From Streptomyces cyanogenus (GTDB taxonomy: Bacteria; Actinomycetota; Actinomycetes; Streptomycetales; Streptomycetaceae), in assembly GCF_017526105.1 (NCBI RefSeq), contig NZ_CP071839.1, forward strand, positions 3,214,501 through 3,278,500: a stretch of 64,000 nucleotides of DNA, in the 5' to 3' direction. The stretch's first letter is position 1. Each line of letters starts with the position of its first letter. The notes beneath the pieces are model-generated. The model was not told where the DNA came from. It worked only from the letters and a program-made list of their open reading frames with translations, and did not search any database. A program made the position numbers and the translations under genes. Of this stretch, positions 1 through 8,108 are shown piece by piece.

Positions 1-271
1 CCCTGTCCCCCGCGTGCCCCTTCGGCCGGCGACGCCGCTTCAGAGCGTTCACGATCACCGCGTCCATCCCGTCGGCGATCTCCCGCTCACGGCGATCCGA
101 GGTGTGCCGACACAGCAGCGCCGCGCGGGTCGAGCCGTGGCCGAGCCGGGTCATCAGCTCGCGCAGGCCTAGTGCCACAGCCCGTTGAAGATTCCGGCGG
201 GGTGTGGCGCCCTTCTCCTCGATGAAGACGCGGCCGTCAGCGCCGGTCTTGATCAGAACGCAGGCATGGAC
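1..271 (-). pseudogene. decayed tyrosine recombinase (integrase), C-terminal remnant
   Basis: Reading the minus strand below an in-frame TAA (about 272-274) gives DGRVFIEEKGATPRRN, then RELMTRLGHGSTRAALL, then TSDRREREIADGMDAVI and a basic tail that runs off the window. These match the C-terminal part of the integrases of Streptomyces integrative elements (pSAM2/SLP1 type). In intact proteins a block carrying the HxLRH catalytic box separates the first two segments; here they are joined almost directly, so roughly 40 residues are missing. The usual IYQHAT catalytic-Tyr motif reads LCRHT, so Tyr appears replaced by Cys. The N-terminal half is absent. Inactive on three counts. Neighbour: the small CxxC gene just upstream. 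Confidence 0.8.
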
Positions 272-287
272 TTAACACCCCCTGCAA

Positions 288-461
288 TCAGCTGCTGTCG
301 TGACACTCGCGTTCGGTGGGGGACTGGCAGGCCTGGCACAGTTCGTGCCGCCCCTGGGAAGTGATCAGGGTTCCCCAGCCGTTGCACACCTCGCAGTCGG
401 CAGCCAAAGCGGCGTTGGCGCGCGGGTTGGCCTCGGGAGCGGCCATCGTTCCGTAGGTCAT
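288..461 (-). CDS. 57-aa zinc-ribbon-like (CxxC...CxxC) protein of integrative element
   Basis: Start chosen at ATG 459-461 because AGGAG lies 7 nt upstream; a longer reading has no such site. The product starts MTYGTMAAPEANPRANA and carries CEVCNGWG, then 13 residues, then CQAC. This is a two-knuckle arrangement like half of a DnaJ zinc finger and could bind one zinc. It lies immediately upstream of the integrase remnant in the same orientation, where excisionase-like or other small accessory genes sit in Streptomyces integrative elements. It therefore looks like a surviving passenger of the lost element. Function unknown; a nucleic-acid or protein-binding role is only an inference. Confidence 0.65.
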   Translation of the reverse strand: MTYGTMAAPEANPRANAALAADCEVCNGWGTLITSQGRHELCQACQSPTERECHDSS

Positions 462-515
462 TGAGATTCTCCTGGCGTCGGGACTGTCCCGGTCATGCAT
501 CCCTTGGCTGCACAA

Positions 516-560
516 TGCTCATTTTAATCCGTTTCGTGCCCGTTTGCGCCCGTTCATGCA
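516..560 (-). promoter_or_regulatory. probable promoter region with triplicated CGTT-type repeat
   Basis: Upstream of the CxxC gene the plus strand carries three head-to-tail 10-11 bp units, CGTTTCGTGCC, CGTTTGCGCC and CGTTCATGCA (530-560). An AT-rich TTAAAAT (minus strand, about 521-528) next to them is a plausible -10 element. Repeats of this kind beside a mobile-element gene suggest an operator. By eye only. Confidence 0.35.
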
Positions 561-717
561 GATTTTGTGACCGCTTTGCCCGTGGCGGCAGCCGGACTCG
601 CCCGCGGTCTCGGAATCGATCCCTGAAGTGGTGCCGTGACGGGGTGGCCGGCCGACGGAGACGGCTCATAGACACGACGTCTGACAGCGAAGCACCGTGC
701 CCTCCGCGTCGGCGGGG

Positions 718-2892
718 TCACAGGCCGTGGACGTCGGCGCTGTAGACCGCGCGCATGCCGTAGGGCACGTAGAGGGCGTCGCCGGACAGGACGGGGGCCG
801 ATGCCGTGAGGCCGGAGCCGCTGTTGTCGCCGTCGTCGCGGCCGGGGAGCGCGCCGGTGACCTTGCCGGTGCGCAGGTCGAGGGCGGCCAGCCGGCCGGT
901 GGGCGAGGCCAGGTAGAGCCGGCCGGCGGAGGCGGTGGGCGGGCCGGGCTGCTCGACGGTGGAGTTGCTCTGCCACAGCTCCCGGCCGGTCAGCGGGTCG
1001 ATCGCGCGGACGCTGCCGCTGGTGAGGGTGAGGTAGACGGTGCCGCGGACGAGGTGGGCGCCGGACGCGTTGCGCGGGGTGGACAGCCGTACGGTCGTCA
1101 GGACGTGCGAGGAGGCGTCGACCAGGGTGAAGCCGGTCAGCTTGTCCATGAGCGGGTCGGCGCCCAGCACGAGGTGGCCGCGGACCTGGCCGAACAGGTA
1201 CTGCGCGCCCTTGACGGTGACCGTCCAGCGGCCGTGACCGGTGGCCGGGTCGAGCCGGGTGAACGTGGTGCGCGTCCGGTCGGTGTCCTCGTCCATGTGC
1301 CGGCAGGTCAGGTACGGCTGTCCGCCGGCGCCGCTCAGCAGGCAGTCGCCGCTGGTGTCGCCGATGCTCTCGGGCAGCCGGTGGCGCCAGCGGACCTTGC
1401 CGTTCGCGGCGTCGAGGAGGGCGTAGGAGTCGGAGCCGTCGCCGATGGCGGTGACCACCCCGGCCGGGGTGGCGACGGCGCCGACGGTCTCGGGCCCGAC
1501 GCCGTCCGTGACGGTGGAGACGACCGTCCGCCACAGCTGCTTACCGGTGTCCGGGTCCAGGGCCTGCACGGTGTGCGTGGTCCGGCTCTCCGCGTCCTCG
1601 CCGCCGGTCTTGATGTCGTGGTCGTCGGCGCCGTAGACGTAGACGGCGCCGGGGCGGGTGCCGATGATCGTGCCGCCGCCGCTGGTGGTGGACTCGGCGG
1701 GCGTGGGGTCCATCGGCCTGGTCCAGACGTTGCGGCCGTCGGCGAGGGAGAACCGGGCGGCCATGATGCCGTCGCCGGCGCACAGCAGCGCCTTGTCCGC
1801 GAGGACGCAGCGGCTGAAGGGTCCGCTCGGGCCCGCCGTGTTCGGGTTCTCGGCCGTGGGGTCCACGGCCCGCCGGTGCCAGGCGTGCCAGCCGGCCGGC
1901 AGGCGGTGCGGCTCGCTGCCGCCGGCGCGGGCCAGGACGGTGGTGGTGGCGGCCACGGCGGCCAGGACGGCGGTGGCGGCCACGGCGGCGGGCCACCAGC
2001 GGCGCCGGCGCGGCGCGGGCTCGGTCTCCGGCGGCGCGGGCTCGGTTTCCGGCGGCGCGGGCTCGGGGCGCGGGTGGGGCAGCCGGCCCTCGCGGAGCAG
2101 GTGCAGCAGCTCGTCGGGGCCGGGGCGGGACTTGGGGTGCTTCTCCAGGCAGAGGCGGACGAAGGGGAGCAGGTCGTCGGGGACGCCGGCCAGCTCGGGG
2201 GCGCCCTCGACGACACGGGTCGCGGTCTCCCAGGGGTTCGGGCTGTCGAAGGGGCCGCGGCGGGTGGCGGCGTACACGAGGACGGCACCGAGGGAGAAGA
2301 TGTCGGTGGCCGGGCCCACCTCGTGCGGGGAGGTGAACTGCTCGGGGGACATGAAGGGCGGGGTGCCCATCACGCGGCCGGTCTGGGTGAGGGCGTCCAT
2401 GCCGGCGGCCTCGGCGGCGCGCGAGATGCCGAAGTCGATGACCCGGGGGCCGTCGTCGGCGAGCATGACGTTGGCCGGTTTGAGGTCCCGGTGGACGACG
2501 CCGGCGCGGTGGATGTCGCGCAGCGCCTCGGCGAGGCCGGCGGCCAGGTCGCGCAGCCGGCCGGGCGGGAGCGGGCCGTGCCGGCGGACGTAGGTGCCGA
2601 GGTCCTCGCCGGGGATGTAGAGGGTCGCCATCCAGGGGCTCGGCCCGTCGGCGTCCGCGTCCACCACGGGGGCCGTGAAGGCGCCGCTGACCTGGCGGGC
2701 GGCGGCCACCTCGCGGCGGAACCGGGTGCGGAACTCGTCGTCGTCGGCGTACTGGCCGTGGACCACCTTGACGGCGAGCCGGCGCCCGGAGGCGGAGCGG
2801 GCGAGGTAGACCACGCCCATGCCGCCGCTGCCGAGGCGGTCCTCGATCCGGTAGCCGCCGACCTCCGCCGGGTCCGAGTCGCGCAGCGCCAT
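718..2892 (-). CDS. membrane Ser/Thr protein kinase with extracytoplasmic PQQ-type beta-propeller
   Basis: A 724-aa receptor-like Hanks kinase. Residues 13-270 form the kinase domain: glycine loop GSGGMG (21-26), ATP-binding Lys42 in AVKVV, catalytic HRDLKPAN (Asp136), DFG (153-155) and SPEQF in place of APE. A Pro/Glu linker follows, encoded by 21-bp tandem repeats (about 2018-2067; PPETEPA units). Next come a basic stretch and one transmembrane helix rich in Ala/Val, then about 370 residues with repeated GKxxW/GRELW blades typical of PQQ-like beta-propellers outside the cell. Start set at MALRDSDP; 20 upstream codons have no kinase homology. It probably senses a surface ligand and phosphorylates Ser/Thr targets. 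Monocistronic by spacing. Confidence 0.9.
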   Translation of the reverse strand: MALRDSDPAEVGGYRIEDRLGSGGMGVVYLARSASGRRLAVKVVHGQYADDDEFRTRFRREVAAARQVSGAFTAPVVDADADGPSPWMATLYIPGEDLGTYVRRHGPLPPGRLRDLAAGLAEALRDIHRAGVVHRDLKPANVMLADDGPRVIDFGISRAAEAAGMDALTQTGRVMGTPPFMSPEQFTSPHEVGPATDIFSLGAVLVYAATRRGPFDSPNPWETATRVVEGAPELAGVPDDLLPFVRLCLEKHPKSRPGPDELLHLLREGRLPHPRPEPAPPETEPAPPETEPAPRRRRWWPAAVAATAVLAAVAATTTVLARAGGSEPHRLPAGWHAWHRRAVDPTAENPNTAGPSGPFSRCVLADKALLCAGDGIMAARFSLADGRNVWTRPMDPTPAESTTSGGGTIIGTRPGAVYVYGADDHDIKTGGEDAESRTTHTVQALDPDTGKQLWRTVVSTVTDGVGPETVGAVATPAGVVTAIGDGSDSYALLDAANGKVRWRHRLPESIGDTSGDCLLSGAGGQPYLTCRHMDEDTDRTRTTFTRLDPATGHGRWTVTVKGAQYLFGQVRGHLVLGADPLMDKLTGFTLVDASSHVLTTVRLSTPRNASGAHLVRGTVYLTLTSGSVRAIDPLTGRELWQSNSTVEQPGPPTASAGRLYLASPTGRLAALDLRTGKVTGALPGRDDGDNSGSGLTASAPVLSGDALYVPYGMRAVYSADVHGL

Positions 2893-2989
2893 TCCCGTCC
2901 GTACCCCCGTTGTTGCAGTTGTGCGGCCCGCTCGGGCCCGCCGGCTCGGCACCGGCGCACCGCCGGTCCCGCACCGGCTCCCCTCCCGG

Positions 2990-3184
2990 TCAGAACCTGA
3001 TCGAGTTGATGGACTCCGCTATCGAGTTCAGGAAGCGATTGATCGATGGTGCCATGCCGGTCGAGGCCAGGAAGAAGCCGAAGAGGATCGCGACGATGGC
3101 GGGGCCGGCCTTGATGTTCCCCCCTCGGATCAACACCACCAGGATGATCGCCAACAGCAGCACCACGGACAGTGAAATGGCCAC
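2990..3184 (-). CDS. 64-aa small membrane protein, conserved type, unknown function
   Basis: A GTG start gives MAISLSVVLLLAIILVVLIRGG, one strong hydrophobic helix, followed by a second hydrophobic stretch AGPAIVAILFGFFLAS and an amphipathic tail ending NSIAESINSIRF. Two membrane spans are likely. It lies about 100 nt upstream of the kinase in the same direction and could be cotranscribed. I recognise it as a type of small hypothetical membrane protein often seen in Streptomyces, but no function can be given. The ribosome binding site (GAGGG) is rather far from the start. Confidence 0.65.
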   Translation of the reverse strand: MAISLSVVLLLAIILVVLIRGGNIKAGPAIVAILFGFFLASTGMAPSINRFLNSIAESINSIRF

Positions 3185-3573
3185 AACTGATCACACACCC
3201 TCGGTCGGTCCGCTCTCCCGGCCCGGAGGTACGGCCTGCACCCCCGCCAGAACCATCGTGCCACCAACCGGCCCGCCCTATGCGGCCCATGACACGACGT
3301 CGGGGGCGGGACCGGCGCGGGCGATGCGCCGTCCGGTAATTCGAGCGGAGCGGCGCGCCGGACTGGCCTGGAAATTCCGTGACTTCGTTTCCGTGCCCAC
3401 ACATGATGCGCGCAGGTAATTCGAATTGATGATACAGAGACGAGGTATGCCCCAATTAGTCAGGATGAATCGGGACATCAGGGGTGAACTGACGACCCGT
3501 GTGTGCCCGTCATCATGGGAACGAGATAGGCACGTTCGGGAAATGAGCGGGTACCCGGAGGTGATAACCAGGA
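3185..3573. other. intergenic region between divergent genes
   Basis: A 389-bp gap separating the minus-strand small membrane protein from the plus-strand acyltransferase. It includes an unusually AT-rich stretch near 3415-3480, with GGTAATTCGA occurring twice (about 3335 and 3415), probably promoter sequence. It ends in GGAGGTGAT, a perfect anti-16S site for the acyltransferase. No convincing gene. Confidence 0.5.
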
Positions 3574-4803
3574 ATGACTGCGGGAGTTTTACGAAATCCC
3601 GCAGACGACGCTAGGGTGCCTGAGATGTTTGACGCCGCCTCGTCCCCCGGCCAGAACCGCAGACCACTCCCCCCGGCACAGCAGCCGGCGGACGGGGTGC
3701 CCGCTCCGCGGACCCCGACGAGTGCGCCGGAAACGCAGCCGAAGGCGGACAGACCCGGCAAACAGCGCGACTCGTTCTTCGACAACGCCAAGTACCTGGC
3801 CATCGTGCTGGTGGCGATGGGGCACTCGTGGGAGCCGCTGAAGGGCGACAGCCGCATCCTGGAGGGCGTGTACACCGTCGTGTACGCGTTCCACATGCCG
3901 GCGTTCATCATCATCTCCGGCTTCTTCTCGCGCAGCTTCGACATGCGGCCGGACCGGCTGAAGCGGCTGATCACCGGCGTCGTCGTGCCGTACGTCCTGT
4001 TCGAGACGGCGTACCCGCTCTTCAAGAACGCCGTCACCGGCGCGCACGAGGAGATCAGCCTCCTCGACCCCTGGTACCTCACCTGGTTCCTGGCCGCCCT
4101 GTTCGTCTGGCGGCTGACCACGCCCGTCTGGAAGCTGGTGCGCTGGCCGCTGCCGGTGGCCCTGGGCATCGCCATGCTGGCGACCGTCAGCCCGAACATC
4201 GGTGACGACCTCGATCTGCAGCGGGTCCTGCAGTTCCTGCCGTACTTCGTGCTCGGCCTGTGCATGAAGCCGGAGCACTTCCACCTGGTGCGCCGGCGCT
4301 GGGTGCGGATCGTGTCGGTGCCGGTGTTCGCGGTGGCGCTGGCCGTCGGCTGGTGGGCGGTGCCGCGCATGGCCACCGGGTGGTTCTACCACCGGGACTC
4401 GGCGCAGGAGCTGGGCGCGCCGTGGTGGTGCGGTCCGGTGATGACGCTCGCCCTGATGGGCTGCTCGCTGGCGCTGACGGCGTGCTTCTTCGCCTGGGTG
4501 CCGCGCCGGCGGATGTGGTTCACGGCGCTCGGCGCGGGCACGCTCTACGGCTATCTGCTGCACGGCTTCCTGGTGAAGTTCGGTGACTACCGCGGCTGGT
4601 TCGAGCACGCGTGGCTGCACCGGCCGCTCGGCGAGATCCTGGTGACCGTGCTGGCGGCGGCAGCGGTGACGGTGCTGTGCACCGGGCCGGTGCGGCGCGT
4701 CTTCCGGTTCGCGATGGAGCCGAGGATGGAGTGGGCGTTCCGGCAGGACGCGGCCGCGCTGGCCCGCGAGCGGCAGAAGCCGCGGGAGACGGCCGGGGTC
4801 TAG
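3574..4803 (+). CDS. acyltransferase 3 family integral membrane protein
   Basis: A 409-aa polytopic protein. The first ~65 residues are hydrophilic and Pro-rich; then RDSFFDNAKYLAIVLVAMGH gives the opening helix with the conserved His of acyltransferase-3 / fucose-4-O-acetylase proteins, followed by YAFHMPAFIIISGFFSR, the second family motif. About ten membrane helices follow, ending in a basic cytoplasmic tail. Such enzymes move acetyl or other acyl groups from cytoplasmic CoA donors to sugars or surface glycans. The start is fixed by GGAGGTGAT 8 nt upstream. It stands alone; a hairpin at 4830-4867 follows. The acceptor is unknown. Confidence 0.85.
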   Translation: MTAGVLRNPADDARVPEMFDAASSPGQNRRPLPPAQQPADGVPAPRTPTSAPETQPKADRPGKQRDSFFDNAKYLAIVLVAMGHSWEPLKGDSRILEGVYTVVYAFHMPAFIIISGFFSRSFDMRPDRLKRLITGVVVPYVLFETAYPLFKNAVTGAHEEISLLDPWYLTWFLAALFVWRLTTPVWKLVRWPLPVALGIAMLATVSPNIGDDLDLQRVLQFLPYFVLGLCMKPEHFHLVRRRWVRIVSVPVFAVALAVGWWAVPRMATGWFYHRDSAQELGAPWWCGPVMTLALMGCSLALTACFFAWVPRRRMWFTALGAGTLYGYLLHGFLVKFGDYRGWFEHAWLHRPLGEILVTVLAAAAVTVLCTGPVRRVFRFAMEPRMEWAFRQDAAALARERQKPRETAGV

Positions 4804-4824
4804 CGGGTTCGTCCAGGTCACCGT

Positions 4825-5265
4825 TCACAGACCGAGAAGTGCGCGCATGCGGGCGTACTTCTCGGTCAGTCGTTTCCGGGTCGGCTCGTCCAGCACGGCG
4901 AGGCGCCTCGGGTCGGCGTTGTGCGCCAGGTCGGCCTCCTTCACCAGCGGGGCGCCCCGGGTGGCGAGGATCCGGCGCGCGTACGCCTCCGGTTCCTCGC
5001 CGGGGCGCTTGGTGAGGGCGTCCACGATGGCCTTGGTGCGGGGGCTCAGCGCGGCGGTGGCCAGCCAGTCGCGGGTGAGGGCGTCGTCCTCGACGGAGTC
5101 GTGCAGCCAGGCCGCCGCGATCTGCTCCGCGTCGCCGCCGCGGGTGCGGACGCCTTCCGCGACCGCGGCGAGGTGCTCGGTGTACGGCCGCCCCGCCTTG
5201 TCGGTCTGGCCCTCGTGGGCGGCGCGGGCGATGGCCTCTACCTCGGCGAGTGTGAGAGGGGTCAT
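4825..5265 (-). CDS. HD-domain hydrolase, RelA/SpoT-hydrolase-like (MESH1-type)
   Basis: 146 aa, consisting only of an HD domain. AHEGQTDKAGRPYTEHLAAVA matches the N-terminal signature of the (p)ppGpp hydrolase domain of RSH proteins, WLHDSVED supplies the metal-binding HD and catalytic ED, and KEADLAHNAD matches the downstream KxADxxHN motif. No synthetase, TGS or ACT domain is present, so it resembles stand-alone small alarmone hydrolases. Members of this branch are usually annotated only as HD domain proteins, so the substrate is not certain. Monocistronic, convergent with the acyltransferase. Confidence 0.8.
   Translation of the reverse strand: MTPLTLAEVEAIARAAHEGQTDKAGRPYTEHLAAVAEGVRTRGGDAEQIAAAWLHDSVEDDALTRDWLATAALSPRTKAIVDALTKRPGEEPEAYARRILATRGAPLVKEADLAHNADPRRLAVLDEPTRKRLTEKYARMRALLGL
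4830..4867 (+). terminator. hairpin terminator overlapping the end of the convergent gene
   Basis: GACCGAGAAGT and ACTTCTCGGTC form an 11-bp perfect stem with a 16-nt loop. It lies 27 nt past the acyltransferase stop and inside the last codons of the convergent HD gene. There is no U-tract, as is usual in Streptomyces. Confidence 0.6.
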
Positions 5266-5441
5266 GAGGGCAGTGTCCCTTGGAGGGTGCGAAGGGCGCG
5301 CCGTCGGCGGCTCGCGGGTGTGGGTGGCCAGGGGCTTCGGCGGCGGGCGCGGGGCCGGGTCGTACGTGGGCGGGTGGGAGGAGCGGGCTCCGTCACCGAG
5401 CGCGGGTGTGCCTCGGCCATCGACGGCGAGTCCGCCCCGCG

Positions 5442-6614
5442 TCAGCGGGGGGTCGAGGGGGGTTCGCGGCAGATCAGCAGGAGGGCCCGGTCGTCGTTGA
5501 CGTCCTTGGCCACTGCCTCGATGAGGTGCCAGGCCGCGCCGTGGAAGCCGCCGGAGACGTAGCGGTCGGCCTCGCCGGTGAGGCGGTCGATGCCCTCGAC
5601 GATGTCCCGGTCGGAGGTCTCCACCAGGCCGTCCGTGAAGAGCATCAGGACGTCGCCGGGGCGCAGGGAGCCCTTGACGGGGTCGAACTGGGCGCCGTCG
5701 TACACCCCGAGCAGGGGGCCCTCGGCGGCCTTCTCCTCCCAGCGTCCGCTGCCCGCGCTCAGCTGGAGCCCCGGTGGATGGCCGGCGGAGTACAGCTCGT
5801 AGTCGCCGGAGTCGAGGTCCAGGACCAGGTGGATGGAGGTGGCGAAGCCCTCGTCCCAGTCCTGGCGGAGGAGGTAGCCGTTCGCGGCGGGCAGGAAGGC
5901 GTGCGGGGGCAGGGAGCCCAGCAGGCCACCGAACGCGCCCGAGAGCAGCAGGGCCCGCGAACCCGCGTCCATGCCCTTGCCGGACACGTCCGTGAGGACG
6001 ACCTCCAGGGTGCGGCCGCCGTTCGTACGGGCCGCGACCACGAAGTCACCCGAGAACGACTGGCCGCCCGCCGGACGCAGCGCCATCTCGTGGTGCCAGC
6101 CCTGCGGCAGCTTCGGCAGCTTGCTCTGCACCCGGATCCGCTCGCGCAGGTCGAACAGCATGGTGCCGCCGCGCCGCCAGGGCACCCCGACCCGGCTGCG
6201 GAACTGCGCGGTCAGCAGCCCGAAGAAGCCGCACGCGGCGACCACCAGGACGATGCCCGGAGTGACCCGGGAGGGGCCCTCGGTGTACGGGCCGAGCCGT
6301 ACCGACTCCACGATCAGCGCGGTGGCCGCCGCCGCGTACAGGCCGAGCAGGCTCGCCGGGCGCAGCAGCAGGCCGCCGGCGACGATCGGCAGGACCAGGG
6401 TGGCCGGGGAGCACCACACCGAGTCCAGCAGGGTCATGGCCGCGAGGACGGGCACGGTGAGCAGCAGTCCGGCGAAGGCGATCCAGTCCGAGCCGTCGCC
6501 GCGGAAGTAGTCCACGGCGCTTCTGCGCAGGCCGACGCGGACCCGGTGCCACTGCTTCTTGCACCGGGCCGTGAACGTCTCGGCCTTCGCGCGCCGCTGT
6601 CGTCCTGCTGCCAT
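5442..6614 (-). CDS. membrane PP2C-type phosphatase, SpoIIE family
   Basis: 390 aa. A basic N-terminus is followed by about five hydrophobic segments (residues ~45-155), a short coiled linker, and a C-terminal PPM/SpoIIE phosphatase domain (~185-385). Visible motifs are AGGQSFSGDF (metal-binding Asp in a variant of the usual GGDWYD), LTDVSGKGMDAG, SAGHPPGL and FTDGLVE. Such proteins dephosphorylate anti-sigma-factor antagonists or other phosphoproteins. No partner-switching kinase or antagonist is adjacent, so the target is unknown. The ATG start has only a weak ribosome binding site. Divergent from the Eis gene. Confidence 0.88.
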   Translation of the reverse strand: MAAGRQRRAKAETFTARCKKQWHRVRVGLRRSAVDYFRGDGSDWIAFAGLLLTVPVLAAMTLLDSVWCSPATLVLPIVAGGLLLRPASLLGLYAAAATALIVESVRLGPYTEGPSRVTPGIVLVVAACGFFGLLTAQFRSRVGVPWRRGGTMLFDLRERIRVQSKLPKLPQGWHHEMALRPAGGQSFSGDFVVAARTNGGRTLEVVLTDVSGKGMDAGSRALLLSGAFGGLLGSLPPHAFLPAANGYLLRQDWDEGFATSIHLVLDLDSGDYELYSAGHPPGLQLSAGSGRWEEKAAEGPLLGVYDGAQFDPVKGSLRPGDVLMLFTDGLVETSDRDIVEGIDRLTGEADRYVSGGFHGAAWHLIEAVAKDVNDDRALLLICREPPSTPR

Positions 6615-6784
6615 TAGTCCGGGACCCTATCCAGCCGACCGGCTGCTTGGCACGGGAGGTCCCACTTGTCCCCCTGTGAGATTCCGCTTCTCCGTTGTTC
6701 CGCCGGGCCCGTCGGGGGTCTTCCGGGCTCCGGGCGGGGAGAAATTCGGTGGCTGGTCCCGCTTCGCCCTGATAGGCATGGCCC

Positions 6785-8026
6785 ATGGGGACTGACCACG
6801 GAACCGAGTTGAAGCCGCTGTGCCCTGAGGAGTTCGACCGGTGGTGGGACCACCTGATCCGGGCCTTCGGCGGCGGCCCCGCCTCGGCCGAGGAACGCGA
6901 ACTGGACCGGTCCGTCACCGAGTTCGACCGCTCCCTGGGCGTCTGGGACGGGGACACGCTCGTCGGTACGTCCGGGGCCTTCAGCTTTCGGATGACCGTG
7001 CCGGGCGGCGCGTTGGTGCCCACGGCCGGCGTGACGATGGTCAGCGTGGCCGCGACGCACCGGCGCCGGGGGGTGCTGACGTCGATGATGCGGCGGCTGC
7101 TGGACGACGCGCACGCCAAGGGCGAGCCGCTGGCCGCGCTGTTCGCCTCCGAACCCGCGATCTACGGCCGGTTCGGGTACGGCACGGCGACCTTCCAGCT
7201 CAACGCCGAGATCGACACCAGCCGGGTGACCCTGGCGCTGCCGGAGGGCACCGACGAGGTGCGCGTGCGCTACGCGCCGCCGGCCGACGTCCTGGCGGAG
7301 TGCGAGGCGGTGTACGCGGCCCTGGTACCGCGCCGCCCCGGCATGCTCGCGCGGCTGCCCGGCTGGGAGCGGGCCGCGTTGGTCGACCCGGAGAGCGAGC
7401 GGGAGGGGGCGTCGGCGCTGCAGTGCGTGGTCGCCGAACGGAACGGCGAGGTCACCGGGTACGCGCGCTTCCGCACCAAGATGGGCTGGGGGCCGAGCGG
7501 TCACGACGGCACGGTGACCCTGGAGGACCTGGCCTCGCTCGATCCGGCGAGCGAGGCCGCGCTGTGGCGCTTCCTGTTCGGCATCGACCTGATGACGACG
7601 CTGAAGGTGCGGGCCCGGCCGGTCGACGACGCCTGGCAACATCTGGTCTCCGACCTGCGCCGCTGTCTGCCGCAGCCGCGGGACGCCGCGTACGTCCGGC
7701 TCGTGGACGTGGGAGCGGCCCTGTCGGCCCGTACGTATCTCACGCCCGTCGACGTCGTGTTCGAGATCGAGGACGCCTTCTGCCCCTGGAACACGGGGCG
7801 GTGGCGGCTGACGGGTGACGCGAAGGGCGCGTCCTGCGAGCGGACGGCCGACGCGGCCGACCTCGCCCTGTCCGTACGGGAATTGGGTGCGGCCTATCTG
7901 GGCGGGGTGAGTCTGCTGTCGCTGGCGGCGGCCGGGCGGGTACGGGAGCTCAGGCCGGGGGCGCTGGCGGAGGCGTCGGTGGGCTTCGGCTCACCGGTGG
8001 CCCCGTGGTTCCCGCACGGCTTCTAG
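6785..8026 (+). CDS. Eis-family GNAT N-acetyltransferase
   Basis: 413 aa, the usual length for Eis (enhanced intracellular survival) proteins. The N-terminal GNAT domain has TMVSVAATHRRRGVLTSMMRRLL, the acetyl-CoA pyrophosphate-binding segment (R/QxxGxG/A type), and SEPAIYGRFGYG, characteristic of Eis. A second GNAT-like domain and a C-terminal sterol-carrier-like domain follow. The protein ends in APWFPHGF, with the C-terminal Phe carboxylate that Eis enzymes use as general base. Homologues acetylate amines such as aminoglycosides or lysines at several positions; the natural substrate here is unknown. A strong hairpin at 8049-8091 follows. Confidence 0.88.
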   Translation: MGTDHGTELKPLCPEEFDRWWDHLIRAFGGGPASAEERELDRSVTEFDRSLGVWDGDTLVGTSGAFSFRMTVPGGALVPTAGVTMVSVAATHRRRGVLTSMMRRLLDDAHAKGEPLAALFASEPAIYGRFGYGTATFQLNAEIDTSRVTLALPEGTDEVRVRYAPPADVLAECEAVYAALVPRRPGMLARLPGWERAALVDPESEREGASALQCVVAERNGEVTGYARFRTKMGWGPSGHDGTVTLEDLASLDPASEAALWRFLFGIDLMTTLKVRARPVDDAWQHLVSDLRRCLPQPRDAAYVRLVDVGAALSARTYLTPVDVVFEIEDAFCPWNTGRWRLTGDAKGASCERTADAADLALSVRELGAAYLGGVSLLSLAAAGRVRELRPGALAEASVGFGSPVAPWFPHGF

Positions 8027-8048
8027 GGTCTTCCGTTTGCATCAGGCC

Positions 8049-8091
8049 GGATCAGGGCGCGGCGCCGGGCCACGCGGGCCCGGCGTGATCC
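8049..8091 (+). terminator. hairpin terminator after the Eis gene
   Basis: A two-part stem: an outer GGATCA/TGATCC pair and an inner CGCCGGGCC/GGCCCGGCG 9-bp stem around a short ACGCG loop. It lies between the convergent Eis and glycosylase genes and could serve both. Confidence 0.6.
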
Positions 8092-8108
8092 GAACGACGG
8101 GCCCCGGG

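Noticed and set aside
697..3000. A 767-codon plus-strand open frame opposite the kinase gene
   Set aside because: Mirror of the kinase coding sequence; Gly/Ala/Val-Arg-rich translation with no recognisable motif.
3426..3614. A 62-codon plus-strand ORF before the acyltransferase
   Set aside because: It overlaps the acyltransferase start in another frame, lacks a convincing ribosome binding site and has no recognisable sequence; the AT-rich region looks like a promoter.
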